From: Flavobacterium sp. SLB02 | Lineage (GTDB): Bacteria > Bacteroidota > Bacteroidia > Flavobacteriales > Flavobacteriaceae | Length of the DNA stretch: 64,000 nucleotides | Reading direction: 5' to 3' | NCBI RefSeq assembly: GCF_009664855.1 | Contig: NZ_CP045928.1 | Span: 3,327,186-3,391,185 of the forward strand | Part shown: positions 1 through 9,932 of the stretch, piece after piece | Numbering within the stretch: the stretch's first letter is position 1 | Layout: every line of letters begins with the position of its first letter | The notes under the pieces: model-generated | Databases searched by the model: none | Told to the model about the DNA's origin: nothing | The model's input: the letters and a program-made list of their open reading frames with translations, nothing else | Program-made: the position numbers and the translations under genes

Positions 1-1838
1 GATTGCTCTTGTTGTGGAGCTGCTTGTTGACCTTGTTCACCTTGAGCATACATAGCTTCTGTAGCTGTTTTCCAAGCTGCATTGATGTTGTCAAGAGCCG
101 TTTGAATAGCTGGAATATCTTGAGATTGGTGAGCCATTCTCAATTCAGTTAAAGCGTACTCTACAGCAACTTTGTGGTCGTCAGCTAATTTGCTTCCTAA
201 CTCTTTCAATTGACTTTCTGTTTGGAAAATCATGCTGTCAGCTTCGTTTAATTTCTCAGCTCTTTCTTTCGCTATTTTGTCAGCGTCAGCGTTAGCTTCA
301 GCATCTTTTTTCATTTTTTCGATTTCTTCAGCTGTTAATCCAGAAGAAGCTTCGATACGGATATCGTGAGATTTTCCAGTTCCTTTATCAGTCGCAGAAA
401 CTTTGATGATACCATTCGCATCAATATCAAAAGTAACCTCGATTTGAGGAACTCCTCTTGGTGCTGGTGGAATACCATCTAAGTGGAAACGACCGATAGT
501 TTTGTTATCAGCAGCCATCGCTCTTTCTCCTTGCAATACGTGAATTTCAACAGATGGCTGAGAATCAGCAGCAGTAGAGAATACTTGAGATTTTTTAGTT
601 GGAATAGTTGTGTTAGACTCAATTAATTTAGTCAATACACCACCCATAGTTTCGATACCTAAAGAAAGAGGCGTTACGTCAAGTAACAATACATCTTTTA
701 CATCTCCAGATAAAACTCCACCTTGAATAGCTGCTCCAATAGCAACAACCTCATCAGGGTTAACACCTTTAGACGCTTTTTTACCAAAGAATTTCTCTAC
801 TTCGTCAGCAATTCTTGGCATACGAGTAGAACCTCCAACAAGGATTACTTCGTCGATATCAGATGTAGATAAACCTGCATCTTTTAATGCTTTAGCAACT
901 GGCTCCATAGAACGTTTTACCAAAGTATCAGATAATTTTTCGAACTGTGCTCTAGATAATTTTTTCACTAAGTGTTTTGGTCCAGAAGCAGTAGCCGTTA
1001 CGTAAGGTAAGTTGATTTCAGTTTCAGCAGAAGATGATAATTCAATCTTAGCTTTCTCTGCAGCCTCTTTCAAACGTTGTAATGACATTGGATCTAAACG
1101 TAAATCAATACCTTCTTCAGATTTGAAATCGTCAGCTAACCAGTCAATAATAACCTGGTCAAAATCATCACCACCTAAGTGAGTATCACCATTTGTAGAT
1201 AATACTTCAAATACACCGTCTCCTAATTCAAGAACAGAGATATCAAAAGTACCACCACCTAAATCGTAAACAGCAATTTTTTGATCAGTTCCTTTTTTAT
1301 CTAATCCGTAAGCAAGTGCAGCTGCAGTTGGCTCATTGATGATACGCATAACTTTAAGACCAGCAATTTCACCAGCTTCTTTAGTAGCCTGACGTTGTGC
1401 ATCGTTAAAGTAAGCAGGAACAGTAATAACCGCTTCAGTTACAGTTTGACCTAAATAGTCTTCAGCAGTTTTTTTCATTTTTTGAAGTGTCATTGCAGAC
1501 AATTCTTGAGCAGTGTATAAACGACCGTCAATATCCACACGTGGAGTATTGTTGTCACCTTTTACAACACTGTAAGGAACTCTTTTTGCCTCTTCCTGAG
1601 TTTCAGCAAAAGTGTGTCCCATAAAACGTTTAATAGAAGCAATCGTTTTTGTAGGATTCGTTACCGCTTGTCTTTTTGCAGGATCACCCACTTTAATTTC
1701 TCCACCTTCAACAAAAGCGATGATAGATGGCGTTGTTCTTTTTCCTTCTGCGTTAGGAATAACAACTGCTTCGTTACCTTCCATTACAGAAACACAAGAG
1801 TTCGTCGTACCTAAGTCAATTCCGATTATTTTACCCAT
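1..1838 (-). CDS. dnaK: Molecular chaperone DnaK (Hsp70), 3' end cut by window edge
   Basis: Cytosolic ATP-dependent chaperone that works with DnaJ and GrpE in protein folding and heat-shock recovery. Read on the minus strand, the protein starts [15 protein letters not shown], the Hsp70 ATPase signature. It also carries [10 protein letters not shown] (about 1225-1271) and LVGGSTRMP (about 815-845), the other two Hsp70 signatures. About 612 codons are visible, and the Q/A-rich tail ([11 protein letters not shown]) shows that only the last dozen or so residues lie outside the window. The start is fixed by the conserved [12 protein letters not shown] beginning. It stands alone here; the next gene upstream is more than 450 bp away. 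No HrcA/CIRCE inverted repeat was seen upstream. Confidence 0.98.
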   Translation of the reverse strand, partial: MGKIIGIDLGTTNSCVSVMEGNEAVVIPNAEGKRTTPSIIAFVEGGEIKVGDPAKRQAVTNPTKTIASIKRFMGHTFAETQEEAKRVPYSVVKGDNNTPRVDIDGRLYTAQELSAMTLQKMKKTAEDYLGQTVTEAVITVPAYFNDAQRQATKEAGEIAGLKVMRIINEPTAAALAYGLDKKGTDQKIAVYDLGGGTFDISVLELGDGVFEVLSTNGDTHLGGDDFDQVIIDWLADDFKSEEGIDLRLDPMSLQRLKEAAEKAKIELSSSAETEINLPYVTATASGPKHLVKKLSRAQFEKLSDTLVKRSMEPVAKALKDAGLSTSDIDEVILVGGSTRMPRIADEVEKFFGKKASKGVNPDEVVAIGAAIQGGVLSGDVKDVLLLDVTPLSLGIETMGGVLTKLIESNTTIPTKKSQVFSTAADSQPSVEIHVLQGERAMAADNKTIGRFHLDGIPPAPRGVPQIEVTFDIDANGIIKVSATDKGTGKSHDIRIEASSGLTAEEIEKMKKDAEANADADKIAKERAEKLNEADSMIFQTESQLKELGSKLADDHKVAVEYALTELRMAHQSQDIPAIQTALDNINAAWKTATEAMYAQGEQGQQAAPQQEQ

Positions 1839-2302
1839 TTTTTATATATTTAATTTTGATATACTAATTTATAACTCAGGTGGCATAAGTCAATCTTTGT
1901 GCCAATATAAAAAACCAAAGTAAATTGTCAGTTTTCCTGTCGGCACATGAAAAACAATCTGACAACATGACATTTTCAAAACCTGACATTCGTGGCATAT
2001 CAGCACTTTACGTGTCATTATTAGGAGCTATTCCCGCTATCCGCTATATCTTTTATGTCCGCCGCGGCGGACACAAAAAGATGCCGCTTCTTCGGGGCTA
2101 GGGCAATTGTTTTAAAAATTATATTTAATGTCACATCAATAAATAAAAATATTGTTTAAACTTCCCTTCTACCCTAACTACATTAAGATTCTGAAATTCG
2201 TAATTTTAAACCCATCAAAATATTTATAAGAAAAAGTTTATATTTGAAAAAATATTAAAATAATACCCCACTCCATCTTAACTTTTAACCATAAAACATT
2301 CA
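1839..2302. other. Intergenic region upstream of dnaK
   Basis: AT-rich spacer between dnaK (minus) and the frameshifted remnant on the plus strand. It should hold the dnaK promoter. The best minus-strand -7-like match is TTACTTTG (complement of 1915-1922), one mismatch from TAnnTTTG. It also holds one copy of the GGAGCTATT repeat at 2023-2104. No convincing ORF or RNA gene was seen. Confidence 0.5.
2023..2104 (+). repeat. GGAGCTATT repeat element, copy 1, with GC-rich inner hairpin
   Basis: Begins AGGAGCTATTCCCGCTATCC and ends GGGGCTAGGGC. In between, ATCTTTT (2048-2054) pairs with AAAAGAT (2076-2082) and encloses a perfect 16-base palindrome, GTCCGCCGCGGCGGAC (2057-2072). Two more copies occur at 16907-16989 and 45320-45355. 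The ends are conserved between copies while the inner hairpin differs or is missing, so this is a dispersed repeat and not a gene-specific signal. Confidence 0.8.
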
Positions 2303-2471
2303 ATGAAAGCATATATTCAAACAGACAAATCCGGAAACTACTACAATGTAAACGCTTATGTTGCCAACGAAGGTTTTCAAACTTTAGGCTGGGAAACTGA
2401 AAAATATTTTTTCAGTAGATGAAATCACAGACAACGATCCGGAAATTTTAATTGTTGGTGGTCAGAACTAA
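2303..2471 (+). pseudogene. Frameshifted N-terminal remnant, resembles an ATP-grasp family protein
   Basis: An ATG at 2303 opens a reading frame beginning MKAYIQTDKSGNYYNVNAYV. It stops early at 2420-2422, just after a run of T (2407-2412). Shifting frame at the T run continues as FSVDEITDNDPEILIVGG and then ends at the TAA at 2469-2471. The beginning resembles, from memory, the N-terminus of flavobacterial ATP-grasp proteins of the DUF4343 type, which are several times longer, so the rest of the gene appears lost. The frameshift and truncation are seen directly. The family assignment is a recollection and needs a search. A sequencing error in the T run would not rescue a full-length gene. 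Confidence 0.55.
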
Positions 2472-2627
2472 CAAAAACAAAGGATTATGCTCACTTTTAA
2501 AATTACTATTTTAACTAGAGATTCTGATAGCTAATTTGTTTTTCTATTAAGTTAAAATTTCAGCAATTGATTTGGAAATTGCAACGAAAATCATAAAGCA
2601 TCAAATAATAACAAGAACGAGAAAGAT

Positions 2628-3140
2628 ATGAATTTAGGTAACCTTTATATTTTAGTAGTAATACTGTTTGTAAACCAATCTTGTGCACAGACTTTAAAAA
2701 TAGCTGATTTTAGAAAAATAGTTAATTATTCTAACCCTGTTGAGCACAAACAATTATCATCAAAAGGTTTTAAATTACTAAATGATTCGATATCGACCCA
2801 TCACAAGAAATTTACATTCAATAATCCAGAAACAAAAGAAATAGTGGAATTAACATTGATGACAGATAAAGAAGGTGGGGAATTCTCAACTATAATCTAT
2901 TTTTTGCCAACTGAATTTACTTATAAAAATTTTATCTCAACATTGCCAATTTATAAATTCAAGCATAGTAAACGAAACACACGTTATCAACTGCCAACAA
3001 GTTCATATTCTGGTGAGAATATTTATCTTAACGGCTTAATACAATTTGACGGAAAGAAATACTACGCTTTAAAATACGATCATTACATAGACAAAGCATT
3101 ATCTGTACCAACAATTGAAAGCATAACGAAACCAAATTAA
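2628..3140 (+). CDS. Hypothetical exported protein
   Basis: A 170-residue protein that I do not recognise. It begins with a hydrophobic export signal (MNLGNLYILVVILFVNQSCAQ). The cysteine at the end of the signal could make it a lipoprotein, although the box is weak; cleavage after SCAQ by signal peptidase I is the alternative. The mature part is polar, with about 150 residues and no motif I can name. It lies in an AT-rich patch with two further orphan genes and a broken gene, which suggests accessory DNA. No promoter was identified with confidence. Confidence 0.65.
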   Translation: MNLGNLYILVVILFVNQSCAQTLKIADFRKIVNYSNPVEHKQLSSKGFKLLNDSISTHHKKFTFNNPETKEIVELTLMTDKEGGEFSTIIYFLPTEFTYKNFISTLPIYKFKHSKRNTRYQLPTSSYSGENIYLNGLIQFDGKKYYALKYDHYIDKALSVPTIESITKPN

Positions 3141-3274
3141 ATTCCCAGCGTTTCTATTTAAACAAGAACAAAAACCATTCAATTTCAATAAAACCTACAT
3201 CTTTCGATATTTTTGAGTTGGTTGATAATTTTACAAAATCACCCAACATCAATATAAAAATACAAACACAAATT

Positions 3275-3895
3275 ATGATAATTATTCTTTTACTATTCTT
3301 TGCTCTCTTCTTTTATCTTTTATATGTACTAATCAAATGGATAAGTAAAAAGAAGAAAAGAATTCAATGGGCTTTTGGAATTATAGGAATATTAATCTCA
3401 ATAAATATTATTGATTCAATTTTTTTTACAAAAATGGAATTCATTCAATCAAAGGTTTATCCACACTTATATATTGTCAAAAACCAAATTAATAACCAAG
3501 ACTCATTAAATGCAGTAATAAAAAACATGGTTGTTCAAAAAATGAATGCTGAATTTATTGGTAAAGAAAATAAGTACAAGCATAAGTATCAATACAATTC
3601 TGAATCAGCTTCAAGAACTGATCTGTATTATTCCTTAAGTTTTTATAGATATTATAAAGGTTGGGGAACAAATCCTTTTGGAGAGGCCGGAACTGAACAT
3701 TTTATAAACAATGAAGAAGATCCCGGAGGATTTAGTAGTGAGCTTCTTGAGCATTATTATGAATATAGAATTGCGAGATTTTATATTGAATTTTGCAAGA
3801 ATGACACCATCAAATATTTTGGCGTTTTAAAATATTTTCAAAACGGACAGGAAATGAAAACAGATACAATTATCAATCAATGTAAAACAGAATAA
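3275..3895 (+). CDS. Hypothetical membrane protein
   Basis: Unrecognised 206-residue protein. I chose the ATG at 3275 over an upstream TTG at 3218 because it places a strong transmembrane segment (about residues 1-22) directly at the N-terminus, followed by a basic stretch KKKKR and a second membrane segment (about residues 32-50). The remaining 150 or so residues are hydrophilic and rich in Tyr and Glu. It sits between two other orphan exported proteins on the same strand. Function unknown. Confidence 0.6.
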   Translation: MIIILLLFFALFFYLLYVLIKWISKKKKRIQWAFGIIGILISINIIDSIFFTKMEFIQSKVYPHLYIVKNQINNQDSLNAVIKNMVVQKMNAEFIGKENKYKHKYQYNSESASRTDLYYSLSFYRYYKGWGTNPFGEAGTEHFINNEEDPGGFSSELLEHYYEYRIARFYIEFCKNDTIKYFGVLKYFQNGQEMKTDTIINQCKTE

Positions 3896-3934
3896 AATAA
3901 TCATCAACAAAATAAACCTAATTGATAATCTAAA

Positions 3935-4525
3935 ATGAAAAAGATACTCTTACTATTTTTTGTTCTCACCCAAATTAGTATTTACGCACAAGTACAGAAA
4001 ATAAAAGACAATTTTAATGTCGTAATCAGAACCGAAGAAGGCGATTTAAACAATGACGGCTTAGCAGATAAAGTGTTTGTGAAAATGGATACGATAGACA
4101 AAACACAACCTTTAAAACTGGAAATCTATTTTTTAGAAAAAAACGGAAAATATAAATTAAAAGTCGCTACAAAAAAATTAATGGAAGCTCAATATCCAAA
4201 CCGAAAATATGGTGGCAATCAAATTCCTGATGTAACTATTGAAGATGGCAGTTTGTCTTTATATTCTGAAATCGGTAATAACCACTTTTCGCACATATTC
4301 AAATTTAAAAATGGCTATTTTGAATTACAAAAAATATCAAATGTTGTTTGGGATGGCCAAAATTTAACTACCGAAACGGATTTCAATTTAGTAACAGGAC
4401 AAAGAACTGAAATAACAAAAGCGCTGGGTTCTGAAAAAATCATCAAAAAGACATCAAAAAAAAACCAGGTAAAACCATTGCCGAAAATCGATAACTTTAG
4501 CGCTTTTGACAGTAAATTGAATTAA
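3935..4525 (+). CDS. Hypothetical exported protein with Asp-rich loop
   Basis: A 196-residue protein with a clear signal peptide (MKKILLLFFVLTQISIYAQ, cleavage expected after YAQ). Near residue 38 it has EGDLNNDGLADKVFV, an Asp/Asn-rich loop of the type that binds calcium in FG-GAP or dockerin-like repeats. This is common in secreted Bacteroidetes proteins of unknown role. The body alternates beta-like segments and the C-terminus is Lys-rich. It follows two other orphan exported genes. No enzymatic motif was recognised. Confidence 0.65.
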   Translation: MKKILLLFFVLTQISIYAQVQKIKDNFNVVIRTEEGDLNNDGLADKVFVKMDTIDKTQPLKLEIYFLEKNGKYKLKVATKKLMEAQYPNRKYGGNQIPDVTIEDGSLSLYSEIGNNHFSHIFKFKNGYFELQKISNVVWDGQNLTTETDFNLVTGQRTEITKALGSEKIIKKTSKKNQVKPLPKIDNFSAFDSKLN

Positions 4526-4648
4526 AAGAACCAAAACAGTATGCATATCCTAACTAAACTGCTCATAAAGATTACAAACTTAAAACAATCCAATCTACTG
4601 ATTGAAAACCTCTAAAACAAGAAACAACTCAATGAAAATTAATCCATA

Positions 4649-5923
4649 ATGGAAAACTACAGCATTATTATTTTTATCCTCACCATCTTAATCGGTCTTT
4701 CAGCTTTTGCGCATAAAATAAAATTACCTTACCCTATATTACTTGTTATCGCCGGAATTGCAATTGGTTTTATTCCGTCAATGGGCGAAATCGAAATCAA
4801 TCCTGAAATTATATTTCTGCTATTTCTTCCGCCATTATTATACGATGCTTCTTTTAATATTTCGCCTAAAGACTTCAAAACGAATATTAACACCATTAGC
4901 ACTTTAGCTATATCATTAGTTTTTCTGACCACAATAGGCATTGCAGTAGTAGCCCGTTATATGATTCCCGGAATGACCTGGCCGCTGGCATTTGTGTTAG
5001 GTTCTATACTTTCTGCTACTGATGCTGTAGCGGCAATAAGCATTACAAAAGGATTAAATTTATCTCATAAAACCCTAACAATTCTCGAAGGCGAAAGTCT
5101 TATCAACGATGCATCGGCACTTGTGGCATATCGTTTTGCTGTGGCCGCCGTAATGGGATCTGCTTTTATTATCTGGAAAGCTGCTTTACATTTTGTACTA
5201 TTGCTTGGAGGCGGTTTTCTGGTAGGTTTTGTAATGGCAAAAATCCTGGCTTTCATATTAAGTAAAGTGCACAAAAAAAACGTAGAAGTTACCATTAGCT
5301 TTATGCTTTTAATGCCTTTTGTAACCTATCTTATCGCAGAACATTTAGAAGTTTCAGGAGTAATCGCTGTTGTTATTTTAGGATTAACCATTGCTCGTTT
5401 CAGTAAAAAAATATTCCCTGAAAGTTTAAAAAATCAATCCAGAAGCCTTTGGGATATTATTATTTTTATACTCAACGGACTCATCTTTATCTTAATAGGA
5501 CTTAATTTTCGTTATATCCTAAAAGGCATCGACAACGATATGATTTTGCCTTACATTGGATATGCAGCTATTATCACTATCGTCGCTTTATTGATTAGAA
5601 TGGCGAGGATCTTTTTGCAGAAAATCAATCTTCAAAAAGCTTTTCACAACACTAAAAGAACAAGAAAAGTAAGCGAGCACGCCCTTTTAGACTTCAATAA
5701 CAGTATTATTATCAGTTGGTCAGGAATGCGCGGAATCGTTTCTCTGGCTATTGCTATTGGTATTCCTAAAGAACTCGAAGATGGAACTCCTTTTCCGGAA
5801 CGAACCGTTATTATATTTATTTCTGTAGCTGTTGTTTTACTTACTCTTATTGGTCAGGGCCTTACTTTACCTTTTATTGTAAAAAAATTAGAAGGTACAA
5901 AAGAGGACGAATTACAATCTTAA
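4649..5923 (+). CDS. CPA1-family Na+/H+ antiporter
   Basis: Inner-membrane cation/proton antiporter for Na+ or pH homeostasis. The 424 residues are almost all membrane helices (roughly 11-12). Two CPA1 hallmarks are visible: SATDAVAA near residue 121 (usually ATDPVA) and GESLINDASALVAY near residue 147, with the acidic pair that carries ions. WSGMRGIVSLAIAIGIP near residue 355 matches the conserved late helix. It is shorter than E. coli YjcE-type members because the long C-terminal cytosolic tail is absent. It appears to be a single-gene unit. Direction and ion preference cannot be told from sequence. Confidence 0.9.
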   Translation: MENYSIIIFILTILIGLSAFAHKIKLPYPILLVIAGIAIGFIPSMGEIEINPEIIFLLFLPPLLYDASFNISPKDFKTNINTISTLAISLVFLTTIGIAVVARYMIPGMTWPLAFVLGSILSATDAVAAISITKGLNLSHKTLTILEGESLINDASALVAYRFAVAAVMGSAFIIWKAALHFVLLLGGGFLVGFVMAKILAFILSKVHKKNVEVTISFMLLMPFVTYLIAEHLEVSGVIAVVILGLTIARFSKKIFPESLKNQSRSLWDIIIFILNGLIFILIGLNFRYILKGIDNDMILPYIGYAAIITIVALLIRMARIFLQKINLQKAFHNTKRTRKVSEHALLDFNNSIIISWSGMRGIVSLAIAIGIPKELEDGTPFPERTVIIFISVAVVLLTLIGQGLTLPFIVKKLEGTKEDELQS

Positions 5924-6062
5924 TCTACTGATTTACAACACACAAACTTAAACAAACATTTTATTCGAAGTATAAATAGAAACATTTAACATTTGTAATG
6001 TTTTTTCGATATTTTTACTACTCTAAAAATCATCTAATTTAACTAAACCAACCACCACATTA

Positions 6063-6725
6063 ATGAATGATCATTTAAAATATACCGCCAAATTGTTCAG
6101 CAGCGCAACATTTAGCTTTTTTAAAATAAATATTCTCGGACAATTCTTATATGCCATAATTGGAATATCTACCATTTGCACTATCATTTATCAATCAGGT
6201 GCAAAAATGGGACACATAAACGGATCAGCCATTGTATTGGTATTATTTGCTTTACGCCCAATTGGTTTTGGCTTAACATTAATCACCTTACTTGTAGGTC
6301 CATTTCTTTTATTTTCTCTTGGCAATAAATATATAATGTCAAAAATCATCAATAAGTTGATATCAGACAAAGGCGAAGTTTTACTTTTCCCTGTAATCGA
6401 CAAAGTGATCGACAGAATCAAATCAAAACAACCGGAGTTATTAAAATCAGGAGCCGATAAAGCTATGCTGCAATTAAAATTAATTCAAGCGTTTAGGGAT
6501 TCTGATGAAAACAAATGGGTAAAAAAAATATTGATTTATGGACTTAAAAAAATAAGCCTGGACGAAGTTGATTTTAAAGATGAAAATGTAAGCTTTTCAG
6601 AAATTATTAAAGACAAAATCATCACAGGATTAAAAAATGTTTCGCAACCCAGCAGAAACTTTTTTTGGATCATTCTGGGAGTACAAATTACTATTCTAAT
6701 TCTGATCCTTACGCAGGTTATATAA
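6063..6725 (+). CDS. Hypothetical membrane protein
   Basis: Unrecognised 220-residue protein. Hydrophobic segments lie at about residues 22-45 and 55-85, and at the very C-terminus (about 200-220). Between them is a soluble, Lys/Asp-rich region of about 110 residues that looks helical. The next gene starts 35 bp downstream on the same strand and also encodes an orphan membrane protein, so the two may be co-transcribed. No catalytic motif seen. Confidence 0.65.
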   Translation: MNDHLKYTAKLFSSATFSFFKINILGQFLYAIIGISTICTIIYQSGAKMGHINGSAIVLVLFALRPIGFGLTLITLLVGPFLLFSLGNKYIMSKIINKLISDKGEVLLFPVIDKVIDRIKSKQPELLKSGADKAMLQLKLIQAFRDSDENKWVKKILIYGLKKISLDEVDFKDENVSFSEIIKDKIITGLKNVSQPSRNFFWIILGVQITILILILTQVI

Positions 6726-6760
6726 TTAAAAACACAATAAAAAATCCCCAAAATAATACC

Positions 6761-7225
6761 ATGAACCCAGAATTAGAAAGCCATTTTGACGAATTTGACA
6801 AAGCACCGGTTATTAGAAGAAAACTTTTACCGTGGTGGATTAAAACTTTTTGTTGGATTTTCATGATAATGGGACTTTGCGCTATTGCATCTCTCGTTAT
6901 CAATCTTTTTATCCCAAACGTAAATCTTTCTCTTTACGGTTTTTCCAGCAATACTGCTTTTTCAGGAATAGGAGCATTTATTATTGCAATTATGATATTC
7001 AAAGGTTTTGCGGCTTATTCTCTTTGGTTCGAAAAACCCAATGCAATCTCAATTGGTAAAATTGACGCTATTTGCGGAGTAGTGATCTGCATAGTTTCAA
7101 TGCTTGCACTGCCCTTTGTCAATAATGGTCATTTTATGTTTCGCTTAGAAATTCTATTACTTGTTCCCTACTATATGAGATTAAACAAAATCGAATATGA
7201 ATGGGACAATCTTGAAATTTTATAA
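6761..7225 (+). CDS. Hypothetical four-helix membrane protein
   Basis: A 154-residue protein of unknown function. The start ATG at 6761 is preferred over an upstream in-frame start at 6665 because the latter would overlap the preceding gene by 60 bases and add a polar, atypical leader. After a polar N-terminus (MNPELESHFDEFDKAP) there are about four membrane segments and the C-terminus is acidic. It probably forms a transcription unit with the membrane protein gene just upstream. Confidence 0.6.
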   Translation: MNPELESHFDEFDKAPVIRRKLLPWWIKTFCWIFMIMGLCAIASLVINLFIPNVNLSLYGFSSNTAFSGIGAFIIAIMIFKGFAAYSLWFEKPNAISIGKIDAICGVVICIVSMLALPFVNNGHFMFRLEILLLVPYYMRLNKIEYEWDNLEIL

Positions 7226-7343
7226 CAAAAAAGCTAACCAAAAATAATCGGGATAAAAAATAGATTATATACTTTAAGATTTTCTAAGAAACAGTTTCCT
7301 ATTTTATTTGTAATTTCGATTTTCATTAAAATACAATTATAAA

Positions 7344-7781
7344 ATGGCTTCATTTATTAAAGAAATATCTTTTCGCTGGTCTGATCTTGACCCTAATTTT
7401 CACGTTCGTCATAGTGCTTATTACGATTTTGGAGCACAACATCGTATCGAAATCCTTGAAGAACTGGGTTTAACTCTTAAAGTCATGCAAACACAAGGCT
7501 TTGGTCCTGTTTTATTTAGAGAAGAATGTGTTTTTAGAAAAGAATTAAAACTTTCTGATAAAATATTCCTTCACACCAAAACATCAAAAATGAAAGCCGA
7601 TGCTTCACGCTGGTCCATCGTTCACGAATTCAGAAGAGAAGATGATACACTTTGCGCCGTGATTACCGTTGATGGTGCCTGGATGGATACCAAACTTCGT
7701 AAATTAGCTTCTCCAACACCTGAAATTGCTATTCAAGCTTTGAGCATTTTCCCTAAAAGTGACGATTTCGTTGGTTTATAA
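7344..7781 (+). CDS. Acyl-CoA thioesterase-like hotdog protein
   Basis: A 145-residue protein of the 4-hydroxybenzoyl-CoA thioesterase (4HBT) hotdog family, expected to hydrolyse acyl-CoA thioesters in the cytosol. The N-terminus has the typical arrangement FRWSDLDPNFHVRHSAYYDF, in which the Asp of the D-P/D-x-x-x-H segment is the usual catalytic residue. The later part (FRKELKLSDKIFLHTKTSKM) matches the central beta strands of the fold, and the length is normal. The substrate cannot be deduced. A strong terminator-like hairpin follows at 7811-7856. Confidence 0.8.
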   Translation: MASFIKEISFRWSDLDPNFHVRHSAYYDFGAQHRIEILEELGLTLKVMQTQGFGPVLFREECVFRKELKLSDKIFLHTKTSKMKADASRWSIVHEFRREDDTLCAVITVDGAWMDTKLRKLASPTPEIAIQALSIFPKSDDFVGL

Positions 7782-7810
7782 AACAAACTTCATTTTTCTT
7801 AACTTTATGA

Positions 7811-7856
7811 AATCCAAAAAACTATATTTTTAAATATATGTTTTTTGGATTTTTTA
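7811..7856 (+). terminator. Terminator-like hairpin after thioesterase gene
   Basis: AATCCAAAAAAC (7811-7822) pairs perfectly with GTTTTTTGGATT (about 7840-7851). The stem extends through TATATTT/AAATATA with one bulge, and a run of T follows. It ends just before the MscS gene start at 7870. Confidence 0.75.
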
Positions 7857-7869
7857 AAATTCAAAACTC

Positions 7870-8721
7870 ATGATCGATTACGTAAAAGACTTCCGAATAA
7901 TTATCATTATCGCTATAATTGGACTTGTAACAATTGTTTTGGGCGCAGTTACAGACAAAGTACTTCGTTATTTTTTGTACCGAAAATTAACTGATAAAGA
8001 ATATGATGCAACCGGATTTAGATTTTTAAAACACCTGATCATAACCGTAATCTATATTTTAGGATTCGCCTTTGCTTTAATACAAGTTCCCGAATTTAAA
8101 ATTATCGGACATTCTTTTTTAGCCGGAGCCGGAGTGATTTCATTAGTAGCTGGTTTAGCTTCTCAACAAGCTTTGAGTAATATCGTAAGCGGAATTTTTC
8201 TGGTAATTTTTAAACCCTTCCGAATCAACGACAAAATCACGATCAACAATTTTGTAGGTACCGTTGAGGATATTAATTTGAGGCAAGTAGTTCTAAAAGA
8301 TGCCGAAAACAACCGAATTATAATTCCTAATTCTATTATTAGCAATCAGATTATTGTGAATACCAATATGCATGACACCAAATCCTGTAAAATAATCGAA
8401 ATTGGCGTTGGCTACGAATCTGATATCGAAAAAGCACTGGAAATCATGAAAGAAGAAGTGGTAAAACATCCGCTATTTATAGATAACAGAACTGCAGACG
8501 ATAAAAAACAAAAAAAGCAATTGGTTACAGCCCGCGTTGTGGCATTGGCAGATTCAAGCGTAACACTAAAAGCCTGGGCCTGGGCAAAAAACTCAACAGA
8601 TGCATTTGTCATGTATTGCGATTTACTGCAAAGCATCAAGAAACGTTTTGATGAGGCCGGTATTGATATTCCTTATCCGCAACAAGTAGTTACTTTAAAA
8701 AATAACAAAAACGAGTCATAA
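7870..8721 (+). CDS. Small-conductance mechanosensitive channel (MscS family)
   Basis: Inner-membrane channel that opens under membrane tension during hypo-osmotic shock. The 283 residues contain two N-terminal membrane helices and a Gly/Ala-rich pore helix (FLAGAGVISLVAGLASQQAL, about residues 79-98). The typical beta domain follows, with FKPFRINDKI, GTVEDINLRQVVLKDAENN and IIIPNS, matching MscS TM3 and middle-domain signatures. Length is close to E. coli MscS (286). A Lys-rich insert (DDKKQKKQL) interrupts the C-terminal alpha/beta domain. Confidence 0.92.
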   Translation: MIDYVKDFRIIIIIAIIGLVTIVLGAVTDKVLRYFLYRKLTDKEYDATGFRFLKHLIITVIYILGFAFALIQVPEFKIIGHSFLAGAGVISLVAGLASQQALSNIVSGIFLVIFKPFRINDKITINNFVGTVEDINLRQVVLKDAENNRIIIPNSIISNQIIVNTNMHDTKSCKIIEIGVGYESDIEKALEIMKEEVVKHPLFIDNRTADDKKQKKQLVTARVVALADSSVTLKAWAWAKNSTDAFVMYCDLLQSIKKRFDEAGIDIPYPQQVVTLKNNKNES

Positions 8722-8823
8722 TTTCTTGTCTTTTATTTTCTGATAACTTTAAGATTTTATTTTTTGAATTTAAAATGGTTAACTTTAATTTTATAAATAC
8801 TCCAAAATGAAATAATTCAAAAA

Positions 8824-9816
8824 ATGAAAAATATAAAACTGATTCTGCTTCTTCTTCCCTTTTTTTGTTTTTCGCAGCAGCAAAACATTAAGGCCTTAGA
8901 TATTAATTTAACCAATTACGAATACCCGTTTCCTGTACAATTTTTAGAATTGAGCAATCAGCGACAGTATCTTAAAATGGCATATATGGATGTCAAACCT
9001 AATAATTACAACAACAAAACCATTGTTTTGCTGCACGGTAAAAACTTCAATGGAGCATATTGGGAATCGACCATAAAAGCCCTGATAAAAGAAGGTTTTA
9101 GAGTTATTGTTCCAGACCAGATAGGTTTTGGAAAATCATCTAAACCGGATAATTTTCAATATACTTTTCAGCAATTGGCCGAGAATACCAAAAAGTTACT
9201 CGATCATTTAGGAATCAAAAAAGCAACAATTCTGGGACATTCTATGGGCGGAATGCTGGCGACAAGATTTGCTTTAATGTATCCAGAAACCACTGAAAAA
9301 TTAGTTCTTGAAAATCCAATTGGTCTGGAAGACTGGAAACTAGTGGTGCCTTATAAACCTGTAGATTGGTGGTACGAATCAGAATTAAAACAAAGCTATC
9401 AGAATATAAAAAGCTATCAAATGGCGAATTATTATGATGGAAAATGGAATGCTGATTTCCAAAAATGGGCTGAACTTGGCGCCGGATGGACTACAGCTCC
9501 CGATTATGCAAGAGTGGCCTGGAATTCGGCTTTGATGTATGATATGATTTTTACGCAACCTGTTTTATACGAATTCAAAAACATCAAAAGTCCAACGCTT
9601 CTAATCATTGGGACAAGAGACAAAACAGCCATAGGAAAACCTTTTGTATCTGAAGAAGTCAGAAAAACAATGGGCAATTATCTCGAATTGGGCAAAAAAA
9701 CACAAAAAACAATCCCAAATGCAAAACTAGTCGAAGTACCCAACACCGGACATTTACCGCATATTGAATCTTTCGACCAATTTATAAAACCATTAATCGT
9801 ATTTTTGAAACAATAA
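8824..9816 (+). CDS. Exported alpha/beta hydrolase
   Basis: A 330-residue hydrolase with an N-terminal signal peptide (MKNIKLILLLLPFFCFSQQQ), so it probably acts in the periplasm. The oxyanion segment VLLHGKNFNG, the nucleophile elbow GHSMGGMLA (Ser near residue 141), an Asp in GTRDKTA (about 263) and a His in NTGHLPHIE (about 310) complete a catalytic triad. A lid domain lies between. This resembles secreted esterases, lipases or haloalkane-dehalogenase-like hydrolases. The substrate is unknown. Confidence 0.88.
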   Translation: MKNIKLILLLLPFFCFSQQQNIKALDINLTNYEYPFPVQFLELSNQRQYLKMAYMDVKPNNYNNKTIVLLHGKNFNGAYWESTIKALIKEGFRVIVPDQIGFGKSSKPDNFQYTFQQLAENTKKLLDHLGIKKATILGHSMGGMLATRFALMYPETTEKLVLENPIGLEDWKLVVPYKPVDWWYESELKQSYQNIKSYQMANYYDGKWNADFQKWAELGAGWTTAPDYARVAWNSALMYDMIFTQPVLYEFKNIKSPTLLIIGTRDKTAIGKPFVSEEVRKTMGNYLELGKKTQKTIPNAKLVEVPNTGHLPHIESFDQFIKPLIVFLKQ

Positions 9817-9932
9817 TTCTTTTCGCTACGAATTTCAAGAATTAACAAATTAATATTTTAAAAGCATTACGAAGAAAAATTAGTGCTTATTCGTGCAATT
9901 TGTGGCAAACCCTAACTTAAAAACTAAAACAC

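Noticed and set aside
1614..1923. Open frames on the plus strand opposite dnaK
   Set aside because: They are antisense to a highly conserved gene and show no recognisable protein features.
3218..3274. Upstream TTG start for the membrane protein gene
   Set aside because: It adds 19 polar residues before a strong N-terminal membrane helix; the ATG at 3275 gives a better protein.
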